Below, piece after piece: positions 8,132 to 16,456 of a stretch of DNA of 64,000 nt. Both the position numbers and the translations under genes were made by a program. The notes beneath the pieces are model-generated. The model did not search any database. It saw only the letters and a program-made list of their open reading frames with translations, and was not told where the DNA came from. The stretch spans positions 2,046,001 to 2,110,000 of the forward strand of contig NZ_KI911560.1 in assembly GCF_000515275.1 (NCBI RefSeq). The letters are read 5' to 3'. Positions within the stretch are counted from its first letter, which is position 1; every line of letters starts with the position of its first letter. This DNA is from Methylophilus sp. 5. GTDB lineage: Bacteria; Pseudomonadota; Gammaproteobacteria; Burkholderiales; Methylophilaceae.

Positions 8132-9220
8132 ATGTCTGTGAGCGCGCAACGCATATCCACCACTGTATCCCTCAATGATGGGCGAGTCCGTGTAGGGCTA
8201 CAAGTTGGTCGTTGGTTAACCCATGGCAGTTTCCCCTATGCCTGGCTTGTATTGATTCTCGCGGCTGTGGGCATCCCGCTAGTCAGCGGTGACTACTGGT
8301 TAAATGCCATCCTCATTCCTTTCCTGATTTTGTCACTGGCCGGTTTGGGCTTGAATTTACTCACGGGCTATGCAGGGCAGACATCGCTGGGGTCAGGCGG
8401 TTTTATGGCGGTGGGCGCATTTGCCACGTATGCCTTCCTGATCCATTTCCAGCTGTCGTTCCTGCTGGCGATTTTTTTAGGGGGCGCGGTGGCGGCACTG
8501 GTCGGCCTGTTTTTTGGCTTACCCAGTGCCAAAATCAAAGGCTTTTACCTGATGGTGACCAGCCTGGCGGCGCAGTTTTTTCTGGAGTGGGTATTCGTCA
8601 AATTCCCGTGGTTTTACAACTACAGCTCATCGGCGACACTCTCATCTCCGCCCATGACTGTCCTTGGTTGGGACATCGCCAGTCCTGTCAGCAAGTATTA
8701 CCTGGTGTTGTTGTTAGTGGCTTTTCTGACCTGGATTGCGGTCAACCTGACCCGCAGTCAGGCGGGCCGCAACTGGATGGCGATTCGTGATATGGATACC
8801 GCCGCGGCCGTGATTGGCATCCGTGTGCATCGCAGCAAGATTCTGGCCTTTGCCATCAGCTCTTTTTACCTGGGCATTGCCGGGGCGCTGTGGGTGTTTG
8901 CCTATCTTGGCTCGGCAGGCGTACAAAGCTTTGGCCTGCAACGCTCGTTCCAGATCCTGTTCATCATCATTATTGGCGGGCTGGGCAGTATCAGCGGCAA
9001 TTTTATCGGTGCAGCATTCATCAGCCTGCTGCCATTGCTGCTGGATTATATCGCGCACACCTTTTTTGCCGGGATGGTCGATGCCGGATTACTGCAGAAC
9101 CTGCAGAAAGTCATCTTTGGGTCGCTCATCGTCTGGTTCCTGATCAAAGAGCCTGAGGGCATTGCACGCTTCATCAGTCATTTGCGTGGTCGCCTGTCGG
9201 TCTGGCCACTGCGTTTTTAG
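8132..9220 (+). CDS. HAAT-family ABC transporter permease (LivM-like)
   Basis: A 362-residue inner-membrane permease. About 35 cytoplasmic residues precede the first segment. The LivM hallmark LNLLTGYAGQTSLGSGGFMA is near residues 72-91, and the ATPase-coupling loop FIIIIGGLGSISGNFIGAAF is near 277-296. It lies 2 bp after its partner permease gene and 50 bp before the binding-protein gene. It forms the heterodimeric channel with the LivH-like subunit. The family call is firm. Confidence 0.9.
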   Translation: MSVSAQRISTTVSLNDGRVRVGLQVGRWLTHGSFPYAWLVLILAAVGIPLVSGDYWLNAILIPFLILSLAGLGLNLLTGYAGQTSLGSGGFMAVGAFATYAFLIHFQLSFLLAIFLGGAVAALVGLFFGLPSAKIKGFYLMVTSLAAQFFLEWVFVKFPWFYNYSSSATLSSPPMTVLGWDIASPVSKYYLVLLLVAFLTWIAVNLTRSQAGRNWMAIRDMDTAAAVIGIRVHRSKILAFAISSFYLGIAGALWVFAYLGSAGVQSFGLQRSFQILFIIIIGGLGSISGNFIGAAFISLLPLLLDYIAHTFFAGMVDAGLLQNLQKVIFGSLIVWFLIKEPEGIARFISHLRGRLSVWPLRF

Positions 9221-9270
9221 TTATTCAACAACAATCATAGTCAACCATCATCACCAGGAGTTTAGTCAAC

Positions 9271-10608
9271 ATGAAACACCCATTCTTTATGCAATCTTTA
9301 CTAGCTGTGGCGCTGAGTGCCAGCCTTGGTTTAGGCGCCGTGGCAACGGCATTTGCCGCAGAGCAATATGTGCCATTGCCAACCTACCGCGTCGGCCCCT
9401 ATGCCTCCAGTGGCACCTTGTGGTGGGCAGGCACCCTGGATTATTTCCGCTATATCAATGAAGTGGAAGGCGGTATTAATGGCGTCAAAATCAATTACGA
9501 AGAATTTGAGACCGAGTGGAGCCCGGATCGTACGGTGGAAGTGTATGAGCGGGTGAAAAAAGGCAAGAATGGTTCGCCACTGGCTTTTTTCTTTACGCAT
9601 AGCACGCCAGCGTCTTATGCCCTGATTGAAAAAGCGGCCGCGGACAAAATCCCACTGATTGATCCGGCAGGCGGCCGCACTGAGTCCACAGACGGCACGG
9701 TTTTCCCATATGCCTTCCCTTTGCTGTTTAATTACTACAGCCAGGCGTCTACCGGCATTAATTTCATCGCCCAGAAAGAAGGCGGTTTCGACAAGCTGAA
9801 AGGCAAGAAAATCGTCACCGTCTACCACGATTCTGCCTATGGCCGCGAAACCCAGGCCGCCATCAAATTGCTGGCAGAAAAATATGGTTTCGAGAATATC
9901 CAGATTCCGGTGGCTGATCCGGGCAATGAGCAATCTCCGCAGTGGCGTCGTGTACGCGAAATCAAACCGGACTGGGTCTTCCTGCGCACCTGGGGCGTCT
10001 CTACGCCTGTCGCCATCAAGACCGCGGCCCGTTTTGGGATCCCGGTAGACCACATTATTGGCGATGTATGGGCAGGCTCAGAAGCGGATGTGATTCCGGC
10101 AGGCGCCGCCGCCAAAGGCTATCAGGCATTGGCGCCTTATCCAGGTGGTGCCACCTTTGATGTGCATCAGCGATTGAAAAAGCATATTCTGGATGCTGGC
10201 AAAAGCGATTTAAAAGACAAGAAATTCTTTGGCTCGGTGTATTACAACATCGGTCTGGTCAATGCCGCGTTGGCGGTAGAAGCCTTGCGTACCGGTTACC
10301 AAAAGTTTGGCAACCGTCCACTCAATGGCGAAGAGGGCCGTTGGGCGTTTGAACATCTGGTGATCGATAACGCCCGCCTGAAAGCGATTGGCTTTACGGG
10401 GCTGCTGCAACCGATCCAGATTACGGCCAAGGATCACGAGGGCGGTGGGGCTGCGCGCATCCAGCAATGGGACGGCAAACAGTGGCAACTGAAAACCGAC
10501 TGGATTCAGGCAGACCGTGACACTTTACGCCCACTGATTGAAGCCAAGGCCAATGCTTATGCCAAGGAAAAAGGCATTACCCGCCGTGACTTGAGCAAGG
10601 AACAGTAA
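9271..10608 (+). CDS. HAAT-family periplasmic substrate-binding protein
   Basis: A 445-residue periplasmic binding protein of the LivK/AmiC type. A signal peptide is clear: positive start, hydrophobic core near residues 8-24, and cleavage after ATAFA. The mature protein has the type-I fold pattern, with GKKIVTVYHDSAYGRET near 170-186 and WVFLRTWGVSTPVAIKTAAR near 236-255. A ribosome site (caccaggag) precedes the start. It captures the ligand for the importer of this operon and lies between permease and second ATPase genes. The ligand is unknown; co-location with an FMN monooxygenase suggests an organic N or S source rather than an ordinary amino acid. Confidence 0.9.
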   Translation: MKHPFFMQSLLAVALSASLGLGAVATAFAAEQYVPLPTYRVGPYASSGTLWWAGTLDYFRYINEVEGGINGVKINYEEFETEWSPDRTVEVYERVKKGKNGSPLAFFFTHSTPASYALIEKAAADKIPLIDPAGGRTESTDGTVFPYAFPLLFNYYSQASTGINFIAQKEGGFDKLKGKKIVTVYHDSAYGRETQAAIKLLAEKYGFENIQIPVADPGNEQSPQWRRVREIKPDWVFLRTWGVSTPVAIKTAARFGIPVDHIIGDVWAGSEADVIPAGAAAKGYQALAPYPGGATFDVHQRLKKHILDAGKSDLKDKKFFGSVYYNIGLVNAALAVEALRTGYQKFGNRPLNGEEGRWAFEHLVIDNARLKAIGFTGLLQPIQITAKDHEGGGAARIQQWDGKQWQLKTDWIQADRDTLRPLIEAKANAYAKEKGITRRDLSKEQ

Positions 10609-10868
10609 TGCCAGGTCATCCATCTTTCACTTTGCCAAGATGGTCAACAAGATGGTCAATAGGTCTGCGCGACTCTGCGAGCAGATGCGAGGCTGCAGGC
10701 TTGCTGCTGGGGACTGTCACTGCCGCCATGGCGGTGATCACCTCAGCTCGCCCTGATGCAGCCAAACAGCTGCAAACCATCGCCAGTGACGCGGTGGTGC
10801 AGTCAGCGTGCAGCAATGGGACGGCAAACAATGGCATCACGTTGCGTGATTGCGCCAAGGAGAAATAG
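10608..10868 (+). CDS. Doubtful small ORF between transporter genes
   Basis: A possible 86-residue product. Its ATG overlaps the binding-protein stop (TAATG) and it ends 1 bp before the next gene, as a real operon member would. However, the protein matches nothing I know. Near its end a 26-bp stretch (10811-10836) copies 10462-10487 of the binding-protein gene with one mismatch, and the bases that follow resemble the end of that gene. It may be a decayed partial duplication of the upstream 3' end. Confidence 0.3.
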   Translation: MPGHPSFTLPRWSTRWSIGLRDSASRCEAAGLLLGTVTAAMAVITSARPDAAKQLQTIASDAVVQSACSNGTANNGITLRDCAKEK

Positions 10869-10869
10869 C

Positions 10870-11667
10870 ATGAGTCAGGCTAGCAGTGCAGTGCAACTGC
10901 AACAGGCACCGCCATTACTCAGTGTGGATAATATTGAGGTCATTTACAACGGCGCGATATTGGCGGTGAGTGGTGTGTCTTTGCAGGTGCCCCAGGGCAG
11001 CATCATTGCACTGCTAGGTGCCAATAGCGCTGGCAAAAGCACCACACTCAAAGCGATTTCCGGGTTGGTACAAGCGGATCGCGCAGAGGTGAGCCGCGGC
11101 ACGATTGCCTTTAATGGACAGTCCAGTCTGCATGTCCCCGCCAATCAGCGCGTGCAGCAAGGTATCGTGCATGTGCTGGAAGGGCGGCATGTGTTTGCGC
11201 ACCTGAGTGTAGAAGAGAACTTGATCAGCGGCGGTTTCGTGCATAAACCTAGTCGCCAGGTGCTTAAGGATGGATTGGAACGTATTTATACCTGGTTCCC
11301 GCGCCTGAAGGAAAAGTGCAGATTGCAGGCTGGTTACACCTCCGGTGGTGAGCAGCAGATGGTGGCCATTGGCCGTGCCTTGATGACCAACCCTACCCTG
11401 GTGTTGCTCGACGAGCCATCCATGGGGCTGGCACCGCTGATTGTGCAGGAAATCTTTGAAATCGTCAGTGAGTTGAATGCCAAAGAGCAGGTCAGCTTCC
11501 TGGTGGCAGAACAGAATATTCCGGTCTCACTCAAGCATGCCCACTATGGCTATGTGATGGAAACCGGACGTGTCGTGCTATCGGGGACCGCTGAATCACT
11601 GCTTAAAAATACTGCGCTGAAAGACGCCTATCTAGGCAAGAAAAAAGCAAACACCCCCCGCTTTTGA
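10870..11667 (+). CDS. HAAT-family ABC transporter ATPase (LivF-like)
   Basis: A 265-residue ATPase, the second nucleotide-binding subunit of the operon's importer. The start at 10870 is chosen because aaggag lies 7 bases upstream. Frames reaching further upstream would run through the doubtful small ORF. Walker A reads GANSAGKST near residues 50-58 (serine where glycine is common, still within the P-loop pattern). The signature TSGGEQQMVAIGRAL near 157 and Walker B LVLLDEPSMGLAP near 176 are intact. Family certain, substrate unknown. Confidence 0.9.
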   Translation: MSQASSAVQLQQAPPLLSVDNIEVIYNGAILAVSGVSLQVPQGSIIALLGANSAGKSTTLKAISGLVQADRAEVSRGTIAFNGQSSLHVPANQRVQQGIVHVLEGRHVFAHLSVEENLISGGFVHKPSRQVLKDGLERIYTWFPRLKEKCRLQAGYTSGGEQQMVAIGRALMTNPTLVLLDEPSMGLAPLIVQEIFEIVSELNAKEQVSFLVAEQNIPVSLKHAHYGYVMETGRVVLSGTAESLLKNTALKDAYLGKKKANTPRF

Positions 11668-12066
11668 GCGCTTAAACAGTCATGCTAACGTCGACATTAT
11701 TTTGACGGCGGCATGGGAAACGGATTCGGGAGGATAGGTGGGTATTCATAGGGCGGGCATGCAATATCGCTGACCGAATACGTCAATGATGAGGGTAGTA
11801 AAATACGCTGCAAGGTCCTTGTTCCTTATCAAACAACGTGCTGAACAAGATGCATTCATGCAAATATGCCTCGTTTAGGCATAGGTGTCGCAATCAATTG
11901 CTTTTCAATCTGTTGAGACTCTAACTTGCCGGAGTTTAATCTTCTCCAGCGTGGCTGGTCACAATACCAACAATAGCTGACTGGCCCCTTACAACGCTTT
12001 TTTCAAGTGACTTGATTGTGTTGTTAATCGCCCAAGTGTGCATGCTCGCTTGGGCGATACGTTGTA
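11668..12066. other. Gene-free stretch with hairpin
   Basis: About 400 bp between two converging genes. The only clear structure is a 10-bp stem at 12027-12036 and 12049-12058 (atcgcccaag / cttgggcgat) just beyond the 3' end of the minus-strand gene. It may end transcription from either side, although no long T run follows. The rest shows no ORF, RNA gene or repeat that I could identify. Confidence 0.45.
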
Positions 12067-12519
12067 TTAGTCGTGGCCGTGGCCGTGACCATGTCCTCGG
12101 CCATGCCCGTTACCGCGGCCACGATCATCATGATGGTGGTCATGGTCATCATATCTACCGCCTGGCCCTGGTCTGCCGGCATAGCTGTTATAGCGCGGTG
12201 CATAGACATTTTGATACCAGGTGTCTTGCACGAAATATACCTGGCGGCCGCAGGCACCATAGTTGCCACAGTAGCGGCCCCATTTTTTCATCTGGCCTGG
12301 TGGCACGCGCAAATACATGGGCGCCTGTACAACAGCCACCGGTGGCGGCTGAATAATCACCGGCTGTGGATAGATGACTTGTGGTGCCGGATAGGGGTTG
12401 CCCAGCACAATTTGTCCGTAAAACCCTGGCTGGCCCACACTCACTGCGACGCCAACCTCTGCGAAGGCCGTGACTGCGCCAGCCATTAATAATGCACCCA
12501 TCGCTAATTTTTTAATCAT
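12067..12519 (-). CDS. Secreted Pro/Tyr-rich protein with His/Gly tail
   Basis: A 150-residue exported protein. The signal peptide MIKKLAMGALLMAGAVTAFA is followed by a proline- and tyrosine-rich central part (residues about 30-75). The last 30 residues are dominated by histidine, glycine, aspartate and arginine (DDHDHHHDD, then GHGRGHGHGHGHD). Two cysteines (in YCGNYGACG) could form a disulfide. A ribosome site (ggagatg) precedes the ATG. Such tails commonly bind nickel, zinc or copper, so a periplasmic metal-binding or envelope role is plausible. The nearby nickel enzyme urease makes nickel worth testing, but no link is shown. Confidence 0.75.
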   Translation of the reverse strand: MIKKLAMGALLMAGAVTAFAEVGVAVSVGQPGFYGQIVLGNPYPAPQVIYPQPVIIQPPPVAVVQAPMYLRVPPGQMKKWGRYCGNYGACGRQVYFVQDTWYQNVYAPRYNSYAGRPGPGGRYDDHDHHHDDRGRGNGHGRGHGHGHGHD

Positions 12520-12711
12520 TTTTCATCTCCAAATAAGGCATGCTTTGCCTACTGTGTACGCATGTCGACTCCATACGTGAGCACATTCTAGAAAATCGGA
12601 GAATCGGATGACAGTCTCATTATTCTGATAGCCATGTCAGAATCTGCTGACGATGGCGCGGGAGTATTGCCCTTGTTTTTTAGCGGTGTTTTGGTTGCGC
12701 GCTTAAGCCCT

Positions 12712-13329
12712 TTATTTAAGGTTTCTGATCGCCATCCAGCCCAAGTCATGCATGCATGAGACAAAGGCGCGCTTATAGATTTGTGTCTTGTAATCCGGCA
12801 AGTAGTCTGGCCCCAGTTTTTTCTCGCAGTTGCCTTGATCCTGTTTGAGTTGCTGAGGGAACGCGCCCATTTTCCACCATGAGTTAATTGAGTATTCAAC
12901 CTCCGGGCCATCATTGGCCGTTGAGTGGTTAACCGCTGCTTTAGGTGTTTGCTGCACTGCCGTCGTAGTGGTCGCTACCGCTGGCTGGTTGCTTTCAACG
13001 GCGTTTTGGCTAGCTTGTGGCGTTTTCGCAACAGCAGGAGCAGTTTTTTTCTGTGTCTGGTCTTCGGCTATGTCTATAAACGGGCTGGGTTTGGCCTGGC
13101 TGGCCTGTTTGTTATCAGTCACTTCTATGGTCGCGAATAATGGGTCAAAGGCATCGACGGTGGGTTTCTGCCAGCCGTGCTCGGCCAGGCACTTGGCCAA
13201 CTGGTCACCGCTGCCGCGGCAAGCCTGGTGCGCGCGGTCTATGTCTTGCTGCGAGCCACCGCGTTTATAAGAAACCTCACCGCAACCGCCTAATAAAGCG
13301 GCTAATACTACGTAAGTTAAAAGACGCAT
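12712..13329 (-). CDS. Outer-membrane or periplasmic lipoprotein
   Basis: A 205-residue predicted lipoprotein. The ATG at 13329 is chosen because it begins a compact lipoprotein signal (MRLLTYVVLAALLGGC, lipobox LGGC, Cys16); a further TTG at 13347 would only lengthen the signal. After the cysteine comes CRGSGDQLAKCLAEHGW with two cysteines, a low-complexity linker rich in Thr, Ala, Gln and Pro (about residues 75-135), and a C-terminal domain with CEKKLG and CMHDLGW. Both ends carry a C-x(n)-C-x-x-x-GW pattern, suggesting a duplicated small motif with disulfides. Function unknown. Confidence 0.75.
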   Translation of the reverse strand: MRLLTYVVLAALLGGCGEVSYKRGGSQQDIDRAHQACRGSGDQLAKCLAEHGWQKPTVDAFDPLFATIEVTDNKQASQAKPSPFIDIAEDQTQKKTAPAVAKTPQASQNAVESNQPAVATTTTAVQQTPKAAVNHSTANDGPEVEYSINSWWKMGAFPQQLKQDQGNCEKKLGPDYLPDYKTQIYKRAFVSCMHDLGWMAIRNLK

Positions 13330-13422
13330 TGCGAGTCCTGTTGTCAATTTGTTATGTGCAGTCTAGCGGTGTTTGACTGGCATCGCCACTACGCAAATTG
13401 ACGTATTTGTCCTACACCCCCC

Positions 13423-13478
13423 TCTCGTTAAGCTGAGCGCAAGTTTTGATCAACTGTGATTGTTTGAATTTAACGAGA
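13423..13478 (+). promoter_or_regulatory. Inverted repeat in fmdC leader
   Basis: A perfect 9-bp inverted repeat, tctcgttaa at 13423-13431 and ttaacgaga at 13470-13478, ends 2 bases before the gggag ribosome site of fmdC. It could be an operator or a leader stem affecting translation of the porin, which is amide- and urea-inducible in Methylophilus. The intervening 38 bases are not strongly paired, so an operator is as likely as an RNA stem. Confidence 0.4.
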
Positions 13479-13491
13479 AAGGGAGTTTTTA

Positions 13492-14667
13492 ATGATGAAT
13501 TTGAAAAAATGTGCCTTGCATACAGCAGTAGCAATGGCTTGCGGCTTGGGTGCGCAAATGGCAAATGCCGGCGCCACCATTACTTTTGGTGAAGACAAGT
13601 ATATCAGTGCTGGCTTTGGTTTTATCGCAGGCTACTCTTCAGTTGAAGATGGTGCAGCCAACGGTAGCGACCGCTCTAACGACTTTTCTTTAGACAGTGC
13701 GCGTATTTACTTATCTGGTTCGTTCAACAAATACATCAAAGGCATGTTGAACACAGAGAAAAACATTGCGGCGCCTGGTGGCGGTAGTAGTGACACCATT
13801 CAAGTCATTGATGCCAACGTGCAGTTTCAGGTCACGCCAGAAGTGGCCATCTGGGCAGGTCGTTTCTTATCTCCTAGTGATCGCGCCAACATGGCAGGTC
13901 CTTACTACTCAATGGGTGGTGGTTACTGGAGCGGCATCGCTTCTCGTTATGGCTTTAACGGTGGTGTGATTGGCCGTGATGAAGGTGTGGCAGTGGTTTC
14001 CAGCTTCCTGGAAGATCATCTGGCAGTGTCTTTCGGTGCATTTGAAGGTGACAACATCTTCCGCTTGAGCGGTGTGGGTGCGCAATCAGAAACTGCAGGC
14101 AGCAAAGACAAATTGATGTATGCAGGCCGCGTGCAATATAACTTCTGGGATGCCGAGCCTGGCTATTACGGCACAGGTAGCTACTTTGGTGCAAAAGATA
14201 TTCTGGCGATTGGTGTGGCTGGCCGTGTGAAAAAAGATGGTGTTGTAAGTGGCCTTGGCGCAATTGGTGATTACAGCTCCTACAGCGTTGACTTCTTGTT
14301 AGAGAAGAAAGATGTTGGTCCTGGCACCTTCTCAGCTGAAGCTGCCTACTACTACTACGACACCGACAATGCCATTTTGGGTGAGCAAGGTAAAGCGTAT
14401 TCAGCCGCTGTTGGCTATTTGTTCCAAGAGCAAGTTGGCTGGGGCAAATTCAAACCTTTTGTCCGTTATCAAAAGTTTGACGCGGATGGTGTAACAACCG
14501 CTACTTCAAACATCCGCACAGGCGCTGATACCAAACGCGTTGAGATTGGCACCAGCTATGTCATCGCACCTTATAACGCAATGATTACAGCAAGTTACGG
14601 TAAAACAGACACGTCAAGCACCTCTGATACCAACGACTTCAAAGTCGCATTGCAGATGCAATTCTAA
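13492..14667 (+). CDS. fmdC: Outer-membrane porin for short-chain amides and urea
   Basis: A 391-residue outer-membrane porin. The signal peptide ends after AQMANA. The mature part has alternating beta-strand sequence with many Gly, Tyr and Phe residues (FSLDSARIYLSGSFNKYIKG near 63-82) and ends in aromatic LQMQF, the usual signal for barrel assembly. The start at 13492 is preceded by gggag. It lies directly upstream of formamidase, as in the fmd cluster of Methylophilus methylotrophus, where the porin is induced by short-chain amides and urea under nitrogen limitation. It should let small amides and urea reach the periplasm. Identity rests on sequence type plus position. Confidence 0.88.
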   Translation: MMNLKKCALHTAVAMACGLGAQMANAGATITFGEDKYISAGFGFIAGYSSVEDGAANGSDRSNDFSLDSARIYLSGSFNKYIKGMLNTEKNIAAPGGGSSDTIQVIDANVQFQVTPEVAIWAGRFLSPSDRANMAGPYYSMGGGYWSGIASRYGFNGGVIGRDEGVAVVSSFLEDHLAVSFGAFEGDNIFRLSGVGAQSETAGSKDKLMYAGRVQYNFWDAEPGYYGTGSYFGAKDILAIGVAGRVKKDGVVSGLGAIGDYSSYSVDFLLEKKDVGPGTFSAEAAYYYYDTDNAILGEQGKAYSAAVGYLFQEQVGWGKFKPFVRYQKFDADGVTTATSNIRTGADTKRVEIGTSYVIAPYNAMITASYGKTDTSSTSDTNDFKVALQMQF

Positions 14668-14708
14668 TCAACACCTTTTAGCCCTTTCTCACAAAGGAGA
14701 CGCGTGTA

Positions 14709-15932
14709 ATGAAAACAATAGTGAAATTGGATTTGGATAAAAAGCCGTGGGAACAGGACGGCCAGATTCATAACCGCTGGCATCCTGACCTGCCTATGAT
14801 TGCCATGGTCAAGCCGGGCGATGAGTTCCGTGTCGAGTGTATGGACTGGACCGGTGGCCAGATTGGTAACAACGACAGTGCGGACGATATTCGTGATGTG
14901 GATCTGACTCAGGTGCATTACCTGAGCGGCCCGATCGGTGTCGAAGGCGCTGAGCCGGGTGACCTGATGGTGGTGGAAATTTTGGATGTGGGCACGTTCG
15001 ATGACCAGCAATGGGGCTTTAATGGGCTGTTTGCTAAAGAGAATGGCGGTGGTTTCTTAACTGATCATTTCCCTAAAGCAAGCAAATCTATCTGGGATTT
15101 TCATGGGGTGTACACCACCTCCCGTCATGTGCCTAAGGTGCGTTATGCCGGCATCATGCACCCGGGCTTGATTGGTTGCCTGCCATCACGCGAATTACTG
15201 GATACCTGGAATGAGCGCGAAGCTGCGCTGATTGCAACGGATCCGGACCGCGTGCCAGCATTGGCGCTGCCACCTGAGCCTAAGTCTGCGGTGATGGGCC
15301 GTCTGTCTGGTGACGCTGCCAAACAGGCTGCTTCTGAAGGTGCACGTACTGTGCCACCACGTGACCACGGCGGTAACTGCGACATCAAAAACCTGACCAA
15401 AGGCTCGAAGATTTTCTTCCCGGTCTATGTGAAGGATGGCGGTCTGTCCATGGGTGATTTGCACTTCTCCCAGGGGGATGGCGAAATCACATTCTGTGGT
15501 GCGATTGAAATGGCCGGTTACCTGGACATTAAAGTCAGCCTGATTAAAGACGGCGTGAAGAAATACGCTATCAAGAACCCGATTTTCCAACCTAGCCCAA
15601 TCACGCCGACCTATCGTGATTATGTGATTTTTGAAGGTATTTCGGTTGATGAGGCTGGCAAGCAACATTATCTGGATGTGCATGTCGCTTATCGCCAGGC
15701 TTGTCTGAATGCCATTGAGTACCTGAAGAAATTTGGTTACAGCGGCGAGCAGGCAGTAGCGATTCTTGGGACTGCGCCGGTAGAAGGGCATATCAGTGGC
15801 ATTGTGGATATTCCTAACGCATGTGCAACCTTGTGGATTCCAACTGAAATCTTTGAGTTTGACATTCGTCCAAATGCTGACGGGCCGAAGATCGAAGTGC
15901 CACCAGGCATTAACGTGGCGCCAAGTACTTAG
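14709..15932 (+). CDS. fmdA: Formamidase
   Basis: A 407-residue formamidase of the FmdA/AmdA acetamidase family, cytoplasmic. It hydrolyses formamide, and more slowly other short amides, to formate and ammonia. Visible family features: HNRWHPDLPMIAMVKPGDEF near residues 21-40, the conserved IGVEGAEPGDLMVVEILDVG near 76-95, and RDHGGNCDIKNLTKGSKIFF near 218-237. The length agrees with the Methylophilus enzyme (about 44 kDa). A strong aaggag site lies 8 bases before the ATG. It follows the porin gene closely and precedes fmdB after a hairpin. Formate can feed formate dehydrogenase in a methylotroph, so formamide gives both nitrogen and reducing power. Confidence 0.95.
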   Translation: MKTIVKLDLDKKPWEQDGQIHNRWHPDLPMIAMVKPGDEFRVECMDWTGGQIGNNDSADDIRDVDLTQVHYLSGPIGVEGAEPGDLMVVEILDVGTFDDQQWGFNGLFAKENGGGFLTDHFPKASKSIWDFHGVYTTSRHVPKVRYAGIMHPGLIGCLPSRELLDTWNEREAALIATDPDRVPALALPPEPKSAVMGRLSGDAAKQAASEGARTVPPRDHGGNCDIKNLTKGSKIFFPVYVKDGGLSMGDLHFSQGDGEITFCGAIEMAGYLDIKVSLIKDGVKKYAIKNPIFQPSPITPTYRDYVIFEGISVDEAGKQHYLDVHVAYRQACLNAIEYLKKFGYSGEQAVAILGTAPVEGHISGIVDIPNACATLWIPTEIFEFDIRPNADGPKIEVPPGINVAPST

Positions 15933-15962
15933 ATCGATGTTTAAAAAGTTTGCATAAGGAAC

Positions 15963-15986
15963 CAGGTTTGCGATCAGGCAAACCTG
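15963..15986 (+). promoter_or_regulatory. Intercistronic hairpin fmdA-fmdB
   Basis: A perfect 9-bp stem (caggtttgc / gcaaacctg) with a 6-base loop, directly before the fmdB ribosome site. No T run follows, so it is more likely an mRNA-stabilising or processing hairpin than a terminator. It may help keep fmdA message above that of later genes. Confidence 0.55.
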
Positions 15987-16002
15987 CAAAGAAAGGGTAC
16001 AG

Positions 16003-16341
16003 ATGCCTCTTTACGAATATGAATGTGACAGTTGTGGCGTGTTTACCGCGCTACGCAAAATGAGTGAATCCAGTTTGCCAGCAGATTGCGATTGCTGTGG
16101 GTCGATCAGCCCACGCATCCTGTCAGTGCCAAAGCTGGCCATCATGAACAAGCAGCAACGGTCCGCACATGAACGTAACGAGAAGTCTGCGCACGAACCA
16201 CGCAGTGGACGCCGGTCTAGTTGTGGTTGCACAGGGTCACATACCTGTAAAACCACAACCAAGGTCAATCCGGATAACGGCAAACCTGCGATGCAGATGC
16301 AAACCAAGAAAACGGCCAGACCCTGGATGATCGGACATTAG
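16003..16341 (+). CDS. fmdB: FmdB zinc-ribbon regulatory protein
   Basis: A 112-residue protein with the FmdB/CxxC zinc-ribbon. The N-terminal MPLYEYECDSCG is diagnostic, with the second knuckle CDCCG near residues 30-34. The C-terminal 60 residues are basic and low in complexity and carry two further cysteines (CGCTGSHTC). FmdB was proposed as a regulator of formamidase expression in Methylophilus. The family is widespread and its molecular role is not settled. It lies between fmdA and fmdD, as in the known cluster. Confidence 0.92.
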   Translation: MPLYEYECDSCGVFTALRKMSESSLPADCDCCGSISPRILSVPKLAIMNKQQRSAHERNEKSAHEPRSGRRSSCGCTGSHTCKTTTKVNPDNGKPAMQMQTKKTARPWMIGH

Positions 16342-16456
16342 TTTGATCGACCATCAAAGGTTGATTGGACACTAAGCAATCATCGGTAATACACGCAGTA
16401 CTTATCACGATTTAATTTTTGAAGTTAATTGATTTATCCATAAAGGAGAAGATGTA

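Noticed and set aside
9331..10053. Long open frame (240 codons) on the minus strand
   Set aside because: It lies wholly inside the binding-protein gene, has no recognisable domain, and reflects codon bias of the true plus-strand gene.
12588..12914. 108-codon minus-strand frame
   Set aside because: Overlaps the lipoprotein gene in another frame; basic, low-complexity product; no start signal.
13380..13420. Sigma-54 promoter before fmdC
   Set aside because: A tggca element is present, but the GG-to-GC spacing is 12 rather than 10 bases, so the match was not accepted.
15195..15989. Minus-strand frame (264 codons) over formamidase
   Set aside because: Shadow of fmdA; no start signal and no domain.
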